From a bacterium (GTDB lineage Bacteria; JAGOBX01): 30,630 bases of DNA. Shown here piece after piece: positions 1 through 7,335 of this stretch (the first letter of the stretch is position 1; each line of letters starts with the position of its first letter). The translations under genes were made by a program, and so were the position numbers. The stretch is taken from positions 1 through 30,630 of the forward strand of contig JAKPEO010000096.1 of assembly GCA_029551925.1 (NCBI GenBank), in the 5' to 3' direction. The notes below the pieces were generated by a model that was not told the origin of the DNA, searched no databases, and was given only the letters and a program-made list of their open reading frames with translations.

Positions 1-1012
1 TATCTTTGTATTCTTCTTTTAGTTCTTTTAATATCGGCTGCATCAATCTGCAAGGCATACAGGATTCAGCGCCTAATGCTATCATTACAGGTTTTGTTGT
101 TTTTATAAATTCCGGCAATTTTATTCTTTCAATTCTAGATTCTAATTTTGAAAGATTGTCTGAAAAAATTTTGATGTTTTCCTTTGATTTTAAAGATGCC
201 GCTAATTTATTTAAAGCATTTTGGTAATCTTTTGTTTCTATATTTTTTAATTGCTCTTCGATAAATGCCTGTATCAAAATATTTTTTATTGTTTTATCAA
301 TTATTTTTTTTATTTCCTGTCTTTTATCAAAATTTTGGCGTAACGCTTCATTATGTAAAACTATTTGACTGATTAGTTCTTCTAATAATATTTGAGGATT
401 ATTTTGGAAATGCGATTTGTATTGCGGCGGCAGCGATGATAAAATTTCTTGAAATTCGTCAAGCGTAATGATTTCACTGCCGACAATTGCTAATATATTT
501 TCAGAATTATTTGGTTTTTCATTTGAATTATTAAAATATCTGGATAATTCAAATTTTTGGTCAATATCAAATTTTTCGCCGGCAGCGCTGTGTAAAACAG
601 TTCCTGTTTTATCAGCAAAAATTATATATGGTATAGAATCTGCTTTGAAAGCATTAAATAATTTTTTATTTTCATCGAGTATAATAGGAAAATCAATATT
701 ATTTTCTTTTACAAATTTTTTTAAGTTTTTTGAGAATATCTGCGGGTCAATATTAATAGCGATTATAAAAAGCTCAGGATATTTTGTTTTTAATTTTTGT
801 AATTGTATTAGCGTCTTTTGACACGGTTCACATATAGTAGAGCCAATATCAATTAAAATATATTTATCTTTGTAATCATCCGCTGTTAAATTTTTGCCTG
901 TTAAGGTTTTGCCTGTAATAGCTGGTATCTTTGAACCGATTTTCAGACCGTCGGAATATAGAATATATCGCGCGCTGAAAAATAAAATTAATAATGCAAT
1001 AAATTTTTTCAA
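1..1012 (-). CDS. TlpA-like thioredoxin / SurA-N-like / thioredoxin fusion protein (3' end beyond window)
   Basis: An open frame of 337 codons runs from a TTG at 1012-1010 to the left edge with no stop. An in-frame stop at 1021-1019 excludes any earlier start, and GGAA lies about 9 bases upstream. The TTG sits one base after the stop of the upstream lipoprotein gene, so the two are surely co-transcribed. Residues 1-20 form a hydrophobic export signal without a lipobox cysteine. Residues about 25-145 resemble a TlpA/AhpC-type thioredoxin domain with a CEPC active site at C61/C64. Residues about 155-240 resemble the helical N-terminal chaperone part of SurA/parvulin proteins (ILAIVGSEIITLDEF, then LPPQY and LLEELISQIVLHNEA). 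A second thioredoxin-type active site, CMPC (C318/C321), starts just before the edge. Likely role: periplasmic thiol-disulfide exchange or assisted folding of exported proteins. Function is inferred; the rest of the C-terminus is unseen. Confidence 0.8.
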   Translation of the reverse strand, partial: MKKFIALLILFFSARYILYSDGLKIGSKIPAITGKTLTGKNLTADDYKDKYILIDIGSTICEPCQKTLIQLQKLKTKYPELFIIAINIDPQIFSKNLKKFVKENNIDFPIILDENKKLFNAFKADSIPYIIFADKTGTVLHSAAGEKFDIDQKFELSRYFNNSNEKPNNSENILAIVGSEIITLDEFQEILSSLPPQYKSHFQNNPQILLEELISQIVLHNEALRQNFDKRQEIKKIIDKTIKNILIQAFIEEQLKNIETKDYQNALNKLAASLKSKENIKIFSDNLSKLESRIERIKLPEFIKTTKPVMIALGAESCMPCRLMQPILKELKEEYKD

Positions 1013-1013
1013 A

Positions 1014-1535
1014 TTAGTTTATTCCGAATTTTTTGAAAATTTCGATAAGTTGTTCGTAAGCCAAAAAACCTTCGTGTCTGAAAAGTTCTTTGCCTTGCGC
1101 ATCAATAAAAATTTGCGTGGGAATAACGCGAATTTTGTATTTTTCAGCGTAGTGCTGTTCTGCTTTCGTCCAGACATCGTAATATTTTAATTCTATTTTA
1201 CCGCTATCGTGATATTCTTTTTTTATCCGTTCGAGTATTGGTTTCATCATACGGCAGGGCGGACAATTTTCAGAGCCCAATTGTATATATGTGATTTTAG
1301 ATTGAGTCTGCCGCTCTGCTTTTTTTTCTTCTGTTTTTTCGGATTTTTTTACGGTATTGTCTTTTTTGATGGTTGAAGTTTCACTATCGATGTTTTCTTT
1401 TTGATTCTCTGATGTTTGAATTGTAAGATTGCTGTCGCTGCTGTTTTCGCTTTGCTGAATATTGGAATTTTGATTATTTGTTTTTGCGCACGCAAAAATA
1501 AAAATCAAAAAAAATATTAACCAAAAATTTTTCAT
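1014..1535 (-). CDS. Thioredoxin-fold lipoprotein (CPPC)
   Basis: A 173-residue protein with a lipoprotein signal: a charged start, a hydrophobic run and the lipobox IFAC, with C16 as the predicted lipidated cysteine. Residues about 17-80 are a low-complexity linker rich in N, S, E, K and Q that would let the domain reach away from the membrane. Residues 81-173 are a thioredoxin domain with active site CPPC (C91/C94) and the cis-proline segment VIPTQIF. It probably acts as a membrane-tethered periplasmic thiol reductant or oxidant; which direction cannot be told from sequence. Its active-site neighbourhood (LGSENCPPCRMMKPIL) closely matches the C-terminal domain of the next gene (LGAESCMPCRLMQPIL), suggesting duplication. 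It is the first gene of a minus-strand operon with a good upstream promoter. Confidence 0.85.
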   Translation of the reverse strand: MKNFWLIFFLIFIFACAKTNNQNSNIQQSENSSDSNLTIQTSENQKENIDSETSTIKKDNTVKKSEKTEEKKAERQTQSKITYIQLGSENCPPCRMMKPILERIKKEYHDSGKIELKYYDVWTKAEQHYAEKYKIRVIPTQIFIDAQGKELFRHEGFLAYEQLIEIFKKFGIN

Positions 1536-1570
1536 TTAAAAACCCCATATAGTAATAAAGATTGAAATAA

Positions 1571-1599
1571 ATGATATAACATTAAAAAAAAACAGTCAA
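1571..1599 (-). promoter_or_regulatory. Sigma70-type promoter of the thioredoxin operon
   Basis: On the minus strand there is a -35 TTGACT (1599-1594), a 17-base spacer and a -10 TATCAT (1576-1571), about 36 bases upstream of the lipoprotein ATG. The boxes match the consensus at 5 of 6 positions each, with ideal spacing. No competing better site was seen in this gap. Confidence 0.6.
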
Positions 1600-1605
1600 T
1601 GTTAT
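1576..1605. repeat. Inverted repeat overlapping the thioredoxin promoter
   Basis: ATAACATT (1576-1583) and AATGTTAT (1598-1605) are perfect 8-base inverted arms around a 14-base, A-rich centre. The right arm overlaps the -35 box of the minus-strand promoter and the left arm touches its -10 box, which is where a repressor dimer could sit. It could also be a chance palindrome in AT-rich DNA. Confidence 0.45.
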
Positions 1606-1633
1606 TTTAGTTTTATTTGAACTATTTTGCATA

Positions 1634-1662
1634 TTGATTTTTTTAGCGATGAAAAATATAAT
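1634..1662 (+). promoter_or_regulatory. Sigma70-type promoter of the molybdenum hydroxylase operon
   Basis: TTGATT (1634-1639), a 17-base spacer and a perfect TATAAT (1657-1662) lie about 40 bases before the ATG at 1704. A ribosome binding site (AAAGGTGA) precedes that ATG. The same TTGATT-17-TATAAT arrangement recurs before the minus-strand gene ending at 28858. Confidence 0.6.
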
Positions 1663-1703
1663 AAAACTTGCAGGTATTTGAAAGATTTTCAAAAGGTGAA
1701 TAG

Positions 1704-2549
1704 ATGAAAATAAAAGATTTTGTAATTCCCACCAAAATATCAGAAGCTTATGAATTTGCGCATAGTTTAGGACAATCGGCATATTATATAGCCGGCGGCA
1801 CATCTGCTTATTTTGTTCAGGCAAATGCAGAAAAAGTCGCTATTGATATAAGTAAACTGCCGCTGTTCGGAATAACAGCCAAACGCGATAGTTTTAGAAT
1901 AGGAGCATTAACAACAATAAGCGATATAATGAAAAAAGAAGAAGACGGTTTTATATTAAATCGCGCTGCGAAAAAATTTGTAAATCAGCAGATCCGCAAT
2001 ATTTCGACAATAGGCGGAAATATTGCGCGAGTATTTTATTGGTCTGATTTTCCTGTGGTATTAAAGACTCTTGACGGCAAAATCAAAATCACAGGTTTTG
2101 ATTCTAAAATATTAAAAATATCAGATGTTTTTCATAATTCTACAACGCATAAAGAAGCGATTGGCAATGCGATTATTGAATATATTGAAATCCCGCGGTT
2201 ATTAAAAAATATGGGGTTCAGTTATTCAAAAGAAACTAGAATATCGTCCGGTTTTAGTTCTGCGACAGTAGCGAGTTTTATTGAACTAAAAGACAATAAA
2301 ATTAAAGATGTCAGAATAACAATCGGCTCAGTATTTATTTTTCCGATGCGATTATTCGAACTTGAAAATTCATTAAAAGGCGAGCCCGCGGATTTTTCGA
2401 TATTCAACAAAATAAACTTTAATTTATTGGATAAATATAAATTTAATCCGCGCGATGGTATGAGTTTGGAATACTGCAAACATTTAGTAAAAACTCGAAT
2501 AAAAGATGTGTTGGTTGAATCATTAAAAGAAGCGTTAGGAGAAAAATAA
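1704..2549 (+). CDS. Molybdenum hydroxylase (xanthine dehydrogenase family) FAD-binding subunit
   Basis: A 281-residue protein matching the medium, FAD-binding subunit (CoxM/XdhB/XdhC type) in length and motifs. The first FAD pyrophosphate motif is AGGTSAYF (A30-F37; usual AGGTDL), and the second is IRNISTIGGNIA (I97-A108). The C-terminal part (from about residue 170) has the CO-dehydrogenase flavoprotein C-terminal pattern, including SSGFSSATVASF. It passes electrons from the 2Fe-2S clusters to an acceptor such as NAD+ or a quinone pool. No signal peptide is present, so it is probably cytoplasmic. It is first in the M-S-L gene order known from CO dehydrogenase-like operons, with its TAA overlapping the ATG of the next gene (TAATG). 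The substrate is not determined by this subunit. Confidence 0.88.
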   Translation: MKIKDFVIPTKISEAYEFAHSLGQSAYYIAGGTSAYFVQANAEKVAIDISKLPLFGITAKRDSFRIGALTTISDIMKKEEDGFILNRAAKKFVNQQIRNISTIGGNIARVFYWSDFPVVLKTLDGKIKITGFDSKILKISDVFHNSTTHKEAIGNAIIEYIEIPRLLKNMGFSYSKETRISSGFSSATVASFIELKDNKIKDVRITIGSVFIFPMRLFELENSLKGEPADFSIFNKINFNLLDKYKFNPRDGMSLEYCKHLVKTRIKDVLVESLKEALGEK

Positions 2550-3046
2550 TGGTAAAGAAAAAAATATCTTTTAGATTAAACGGCGAACTTCGCGAATTTG
2601 AAATCGAGCCGAATGAAAAGTTGTTGGAATTGCTGCGCCGTATTGGTTATAAAGGCGTAAAATACGGATGTTTAGAAGGTATGTGCGGCAGCTGCACAGT
2701 TATAATGAACGGCAAGGCGATAGCGTCCTGTTTGCTTTACGCGTTTCAAGCTGACGGCAAAGAAATTACCACAATAGAAGGCGTGTCTGCTGGTTTTGCG
2801 GACGGCTGTAATTTACCTAACGAGATTCAAGACGAATTTATAAAAGAGCACGCGTTGCAGTGCGGCTATTGCACCCCGGGCTTTATAATGTCAGCAAAAG
2901 CGATGTTTGATGAAAATCCAATACCTGACGACGAAACTATAAAAATATATACTGACGGCAATCGCTGTCGATGCACTGGTTACGAAAAAATCTGGAGTGC
3001 TTTAAAAAATCTTTCAGAAAAACATAAAGAAAAATTAAGAAGATAA
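2549..3046 (+). CDS. Molybdenum hydroxylase 2Fe-2S subunit
   Basis: A 165-residue small subunit with the complete eight-cysteine pattern for two [2Fe-2S] clusters. The plant-ferredoxin-like N-terminal cluster uses C41, C46, C49 and C61, within GCLEGMCGSCTVIMNGKAIA. The C-terminal helical cluster uses C105 and C108 (CGYCTPGF) with C140 and C142 (CRCTGY). It relays electrons from the molybdenum centre in the large subunit to FAD. Length and cysteine spacing are standard for CoxS/XdhC-type proteins. The start codon overlaps the preceding stop, so translation is probably coupled. No signal peptide, in contrast to periplasmic aldehyde oxidases whose small subunit carries a Tat signal. Confidence 0.92.
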   Translation: MVKKKISFRLNGELREFEIEPNEKLLELLRRIGYKGVKYGCLEGMCGSCTVIMNGKAIASCLLYAFQADGKEITTIEGVSAGFADGCNLPNEIQDEFIKEHALQCGYCTPGFIMSAKAMFDENPIPDDETIKIYTDGNRCRCTGYEKIWSALKNLSEKHKEKLRR

Positions 3047-3073
3047 AGAAATAAAATAAGGGACTGATACAAA

Positions 3074-5404
3074 ATGTCAAATACCAAAGAATTTAAAATT
3101 GTAAATCATTTTATAAGCAAAATAGACGGATTGCCGTTAGCGCAAGGAAAATCTCTATTTACCGGCGATTTAACGCCGCAGGATGCTTTGCATATTAAAA
3201 TTTTGTGGAGTCCTGTTGCTCACGCGAAAATAAAATCAATAGATATTAGCGAAGCTGAAAAGATGCCAGGCGTAAAATGCGTGTTGTATTATGGAAATGT
3301 TCCGCGTATTCCGCATACCACAGCCGGGCAGGGTTATCCAGAACCGTCGCCGTATGATACTTATATGTTTGACAATAAAGCGCGTTTTGTCGGCGATAGA
3401 ATCGCGGCTGTTGCCGCTGAGACTCGCGAACAAGCGGAAAACGCTTTAAAAAAAATAAAAGTAGAATACGAAATATTAGAGCCGGTATTGGATATTGACA
3501 GCGCATTAAAAGAAAATGCGCCGATAATTCACGATGAAGAAGATTCCTTTGTTCCAATACCAGTGCCTTATGAACCGAAAAAAAATATTGTTTCGCGTAT
3601 TGGTATGGAAGTTGGAGAATTTGAAAAGGCATTAAATGAATCAGAATATGTATTTGATGAAATATTTGAAACGCAATATGTTCAGCATTGCGCGTTAGAA
3701 GGTTATATAAGTTGGGCGCAAATAGATTCTTATGGTAGAGTAGTAATAACAACAAGCACACAAGTGCCGTTTCATATTAGACGATTAGTAGCGCGGACAT
3801 TGGATATACCGCTAAAGCGCATAAGAATAGTCAAACCGCGTATAGGCGGCGGTTTTGGCTCTAAGCAAGAATTAATGTTAGAAGATATTGTCGCATTAGT
3901 TGCTTTACGCACAGGTCGTGCGGCGTTTTGCGCACTTACAAGACCTGAAATATTTCGCAGCGGGCGCACGCGTCATCCGATGCGCATTAGAATGCGCTGC
4001 GGATTGATGAAAAATGGTGTTATAAATGCTGTGGGAATGGATATAATAAATAATACAGGTGCTTATGGTGGTCATGCGTTAGCTGTGATGAGTTGTTCTG
4101 GCGGCAAGACACTGCCGTTATATCACTGCAATAACATTCATTTTAATGCTGTTGCAGTATATACTAATTTGCCTGTTGCCGGCGCTTATCGCGGCTACGG
4201 CGCGACGCAAGCATTTTTTGCTCTTGAATCAATGATTGATATAATGGCAGAAAAATTAGGAATGTGTCCAGTAGAATTTAGAAAACGCAATCATATAAAA
4301 TTAGGAGAAGGTCATCCTGCATTTGAAGCGTTAGGCGAAGGCAAGCCGGGCGCGCCGATGACAATTAACAGTTCGAGTTTGAGCGAATGTATAGAATTAG
4401 GCGCAAAAGAAATCGGCTGGCATAATCGCCGACCGCATACTGAAAAGAGCGGTAGATACAGACGCGGTTTAGGAATGTGCATATTGATGCAGGGCTCAAG
4501 TATCCCTGAAATAGATATGGGCGCTGCGTCGATAAAAATGAATGAAGACGGCTCGTTTAATTTATTAGTAGGCGCTACTGATGTAGGAACCGGCAGTGAT
4601 ACGATACTTGCGCAAATAGCTGCGGAAGAATTAGCGACTACCGTAGATAAATTTATAGTTTATTCGTCGGATACTGATATGACGCCATTTGATGTTGGAG
4701 CATACGCTTCGAGCACAACATATTTGACTGGTGAAGCAGTGCGTAAAGCCGCAGCAAAAGTCAAAAATCAAATATTATCTGTCGGCGCAAAAATATTGAA
4801 TAAAAAACTTGAAGATTTAGATGTTTGTGATTCTTATGTTATAGCGCTTGACGGCTCGGCTAAAGTATCGTATAGCGAAATTGCACTTTATTCGCTTTAT
4901 GAACGCGACCAATTTCAAATTGCGGCAATAGAATCGCATATAACTAATCAGTCGCCCGCGCCGTTTGCCGCACATTTTGTAGAAGTTGAAGTAGATGTAG
5001 AAACAGGTAAAACGCGAGTGTTGAAATATGTTGCGACAGTTGATTGTGGCACTCCGATAAATCCGAAATTTGCTGAAGGGCAGACCGAAGGCGCAATATT
5101 AAATGGCATAAGTTTTGCGCTTACCGAAGAATATAGATTTGACGATAAAGGAAAAGTAATAAATGCTAATTTTGCAAATTATAATATTTTTTCGCTGCGC
5201 GATAAACCGGAAATAAAAGTTTTTTTAGTTCCGAGTTATGAAAAAAGCGGGCCATTTGGCGCTAAAAGTATCGGCGAAATTTCAATAAACGGTGGACTAC
5301 CGGCAATAGCGAATGCAATTTATAATGCTATTGGTGTGCGATTATATAAAGCGCCCTTTACACAAGAGCGCGTATGGCGCGCTATTCAGAAATTAAAAAA
5401 ATAA
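3074..5404 (+). CDS. Molybdenum hydroxylase (xanthine dehydrogenase family) molybdopterin-binding subunit
   Basis: A 776-residue catalytic subunit of full family length. It shows IGGGFGSKQE (257-266), GAYRGYGATQ (370-379) and the catalytic glutamate in GAKSIGE (E735), the base that activates the Mo-bound hydroxyl. The AYRGYG loop resembles the FRGFG loop of xanthine dehydrogenases. It lacks the CSFR selenocysteine/cysteine loop of true CO dehydrogenase, so CO oxidation is unlikely despite the M-S-L gene order. The residue after GSK is Q265, where mammalian xanthine dehydrogenase has a substrate-binding glutamate; I read this as a hint of altered specificity but many bacterial relatives also have Q. 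Probable substrates are purines, other N-heterocycles or aldehydes. No cofactor insertion genes (XdhC-type chaperone, mocA) are in the window. It follows the 2Fe-2S gene by 27 bases. Confidence 0.88.
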   Translation: MSNTKEFKIVNHFISKIDGLPLAQGKSLFTGDLTPQDALHIKILWSPVAHAKIKSIDISEAEKMPGVKCVLYYGNVPRIPHTTAGQGYPEPSPYDTYMFDNKARFVGDRIAAVAAETREQAENALKKIKVEYEILEPVLDIDSALKENAPIIHDEEDSFVPIPVPYEPKKNIVSRIGMEVGEFEKALNESEYVFDEIFETQYVQHCALEGYISWAQIDSYGRVVITTSTQVPFHIRRLVARTLDIPLKRIRIVKPRIGGGFGSKQELMLEDIVALVALRTGRAAFCALTRPEIFRSGRTRHPMRIRMRCGLMKNGVINAVGMDIINNTGAYGGHALAVMSCSGGKTLPLYHCNNIHFNAVAVYTNLPVAGAYRGYGATQAFFALESMIDIMAEKLGMCPVEFRKRNHIKLGEGHPAFEALGEGKPGAPMTINSSSLSECIELGAKEIGWHNRRPHTEKSGRYRRGLGMCILMQGSSIPEIDMGAASIKMNEDGSFNLLVGATDVGTGSDTILAQIAAEELATTVDKFIVYSSDTDMTPFDVGAYASSTTYLTGEAVRKAAAKVKNQILSVGAKILNKKLEDLDVCDSYVIALDGSAKVSYSEIALYSLYERDQFQIAAIESHITNQSPAPFAAHFVEVEVDVETGKTRVLKYVATVDCGTPINPKFAEGQTEGAILNGISFALTEEYRFDDKGKVINANFANYNIFSLRDKPEIKVFLVPSYEKSGPFGAKSIGEISINGGLPAIANAIYNAIGVRLYKAPFTQERVWRAIQKLKK

Positions 5405-5408
5405 TTTT

Positions 5409-6176
5409 ATGGAATTAAAACTTTATCAACACATCACAAATTCGGTAAATTATTATTCTTTTATTAATAACGAATTAATAGACGAAAACTTTTTAATAAC
5501 TAATTTTGAAAAAAATGGATATAAAATATTTGGCAGAGCGCAAATAAATGAAATTCAAATAAACAATAATTTATGTATTGTTCGTAAATATCAACGCGGC
5601 GGATTATTAGCGAAATTATTAAAAGATAATTATTTTAAATCCGATAGATTTTTAAATGAATTTTTGATTTTGCAATATTTAATAAAGAGACAATTTCCGA
5701 CTGCTGCTCCGGCGTTTTTATATGTGAAAAAAAAGTTTTTTTTTTTTAATGCGTGGCTCGGAACTGTAAAAATAAAAGAACAGATTAATTTTATTGAATA
5801 TTTAGAAAAAATTAACGATAGAAACGAAGCGCAAGAAAAAATAAATAAAATTTTTGAATTGATAAGACAATTAATGGAATTAAATGTTTATCATACTGAT
5901 TTACAAATAAAAAATATTTTGATTTGCGATGATTTTCCAAAAATTTATATAATAGATTTTGATAAAGCGCGTTTTATTAAAAACAAATTATTTTATAGTT
6001 ATGCGATGTTTTTTAGATTTTTGCGGTCAATAAAAAAACATAGAAATAAAATTGAAGTTTTGAAACAAATTGATTTTGATGAATTACAAAAAAAATTTGA
6101 AAAAATAATATCTTTAAAAAAAAATATATACAGCACAATATATTGCAATTTAGCAAGATTTTTATTTTATCATTAA
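5409..6176 (+). CDS. LPS core / Kdo kinase-like protein
   Basis: A 255-residue protein resembling the lipopolysaccharide kinase family (KdkA/WaaP; protein-kinase-like fold). An N-terminal lobe carries VRKYQRGG, typical of KdkA relatives. The catalytic loop is HTDLQIKNIL (H162-L171, with D164 the expected base and N169 a metal ligand). The metal-binding motif is IIDFDKARF (D183, D185). It would phosphorylate Kdo or heptose in the inner core at the cytoplasmic face of the inner membrane, implying an LPS-type outer membrane. The ATG is 4 bases after the preceding stop with no clear Shine-Dalgarno. A run of 8 A, one G and 12 T at 5727-5747 is translated as KKKFFFF, an obvious slippage-prone tract. 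Very lysine- and isoleucine-rich composition reflects the AT bias. Confidence 0.75.
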   Translation: MELKLYQHITNSVNYYSFINNELIDENFLITNFEKNGYKIFGRAQINEIQINNNLCIVRKYQRGGLLAKLLKDNYFKSDRFLNEFLILQYLIKRQFPTAAPAFLYVKKKFFFFNAWLGTVKIKEQINFIEYLEKINDRNEAQEKINKIFELIRQLMELNVYHTDLQIKNILICDDFPKIYIIDFDKARFIKNKLFYSYAMFFRFLRSIKKHRNKIEVLKQIDFDELQKKFEKIISLKKNIYSTIYCNLARFLFYH

Positions 6177-6193
6177 AAAGGAGTGATTAGAGT

Positions 6194-6811
6194 ATGAGAA
6201 AAAAATTAATGTTTCGCGGTATATTTACTGCTATAACATTATTGATTTTGCTTGTATCTTGTGCGAAAAAAGAACAACTGCTTATTGCTCAAACGCAGCA
6301 GAAAATTCTGCGCGTCGGCTTTGATGTAGATGATACACTATTATTTTCAACTCCGGCATTTAATAAAGCGCGTGAAAAATACGCATTCGGTGCAGATGGT
6401 TTTTGGAGTTATTTGAATAGCTTAGATGCCGAATATTCGATAGTGAAAAAAAGTGTAGAAAAAATATTATTAGAGCATAAAAAGAATGGCACTGAAATTT
6501 ATGTGATAACCGCCCGCCCAGCTGATAATGGCGAAAAATTAAAAGAATTTTTGAGTGGATACTTTGGGATACCTAAATCAAATATATATTTTGAACCGAC
6601 GAGCAAAATTGAAAAAATAAAAGAATTAAAATTAGATATTTTTTATGGCGATTCCGATACTGATATTAAAGATGCAATGGCCGCAGGTGTAAAGGGCGTG
6701 AGAATTTTGAGAAGTGAGCAATCATCTTATCGCGATGAAAAAACAGGAAAATTAAAAAATTATAATCCTGGCATATATAATGAAGAAATAATACCTAATT
6801 CAGAAGATTGA
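6194..6811 (+). CDS. Class B acid phosphatase-like HAD lipoprotein (AphA-like)
   Basis: A 205-residue protein with a lipoprotein signal (LLVSC, C23 predicted lipidated). The HAD core is FDVDDTLLFSTPAF (nucleophile D44, acid D46), then VITARPA, then YGDSDTDI (D153, D157 as metal ligands). The order and wording of these motifs, and the tail GVRILRS followed by EEIIPNSED, match Escherichia coli AphA (FDIDDTVLFSS, YGDSDNDI, GIRILRA, EEVIVNSEY) far better than other HAD groups. It should release phosphate from nucleotides or sugar phosphates in the periplasm. Lipid anchoring instead of a free periplasmic form is unusual relative to enterobacterial AphA. A GGAG Shine-Dalgarno lies about 10 bases upstream. 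It is 17 bases after the kinase-like gene and may share its transcript. Confidence 0.8.
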   Translation: MRKKLMFRGIFTAITLLILLVSCAKKEQLLIAQTQQKILRVGFDVDDTLLFSTPAFNKAREKYAFGADGFWSYLNSLDAEYSIVKKSVEKILLEHKKNGTEIYVITARPADNGEKLKEFLSGYFGIPKSNIYFEPTSKIEKIKELKLDIFYGDSDTDIKDAMAAGVKGVRILRSEQSSYRDEKTGKLKNYNPGIYNEEIIPNSED

Positions 6812-6903
6812 AAAAAACAAAAATGAAATCGTAAAATTTTTATATTTTTTTTAAAAAATTAAATAGAATTTTGAAAAGATATTTTTTATAAATAAACACT
6901 ATT

Positions 6904-6977
6904 TGCGCCCGAGAGGACTTGAACCTCTAACCCTCAGAATCGGAATCTGATATTCTATCCAGTTGAACTACGGGCGC
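6904..6977 (-). tRNA. tRNA-Arg (anticodon CCG)
   Basis: The reverse complement folds as a complete 74-base tRNA. The acceptor GCGCCCG pairs with CGGGCGC; the D stem is GTTC/GAAT; the anticodon stem is TCAGA/TCTGA around loop TTCCGAT, giving anticodon CCG (reads CGG); the T arm is AGAGG-TTCAAGT-CCTCT. The discriminator base is A and CCA is not encoded, so a CCA-adding enzyme is needed. Confidence 0.95.
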
Positions 6978-7002
6978 AAATAAATTATTTAGGACAAACA
7001 CT

Positions 7003-7031
7003 ATTTTATATTATTTACCTACTATTGTCAA
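7003..7031 (-). promoter_or_regulatory. Promoter of tRNA-Arg
   Basis: On the minus strand a perfect -35 TTGACA (7031-7026), a 17-base spacer and -10 TAAAAT (7008-7003) lie 26 to 54 bases upstream of the mature tRNA 5' end. This is close to the ideal sigma70 arrangement. Confidence 0.7.
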
Positions 7032-7335
7032 GGTTAAATGACCAAAATAAAAAATAGAATTCTAATAATATCCAAGATGTAAGCTTGCGGCTATTATTTT
7101 TTAACTGCTTCACAAGTACGATAGCATATTTTGTCAGCTGAAATTTTCGACTACGCTTTGATATGAAAATCATATCTATTATTTATATTTAATTTATTTG
7201 TTAAAAATATTGGAACTTTTTGGCAATATACTTTTACAATAAAAAAATAAAAAAATGTTTTTTTTTTAATATAATTAATATAATATAAAAAATATATAAA
7301 ATTACAATAGTAAAAAATTAAGGAGTAATGAAATT
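7032..7335. other. AT-rich intergenic spacer with one perfect hairpin
   Basis: No reading frame with coding character was seen. It holds a perfect 7-base hairpin GATATGA-AAA-TCATATC at 7160-7176 that is not followed by a T run. Near 7270-7284 are two overlapping-type TATAAT strings without a matching -35 box. AGGAG at 7321-7325 serves the ATG at 7336. It presumably contains the promoter of the DUF1538 operon, which I could not fix. Confidence 0.5.

Noticed and set aside
468-821. Plus-strand frame of 117 codons
   Set aside because: It is the complement of the thioredoxin-SurA fusion gene on the minus strand, which has domain motifs; the plus frame has none.
894-1190. Plus-strand frame of 98 codons
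   Set aside because: It spans the junction of the two minus-strand thioredoxin genes and has no recognisable features.
1582-1824. Minus-strand frame upstream of the lipoprotein gene
   Set aside because: It overlaps both promoters and the start of the FAD subunit gene and lacks a ribosome binding site.
3246-3761. Minus-strand frame of 171 codons inside the Mo subunit gene
   Set aside because: Antisense shadow of a strongly conserved coding region.
1704-5404. Carbon monoxide dehydrogenase (coxMSL)
   Set aside because: Gene order fits, but the large subunit has GAYRGYG in place of the CSFR active-site loop required for CO oxidation.
7087-7098. GCGGCTATTATT, also found at 18569-18580
   Set aside because: A single 12-base match between two spacers in AT-rich DNA with no extension on either side; not enough to call a repeat.
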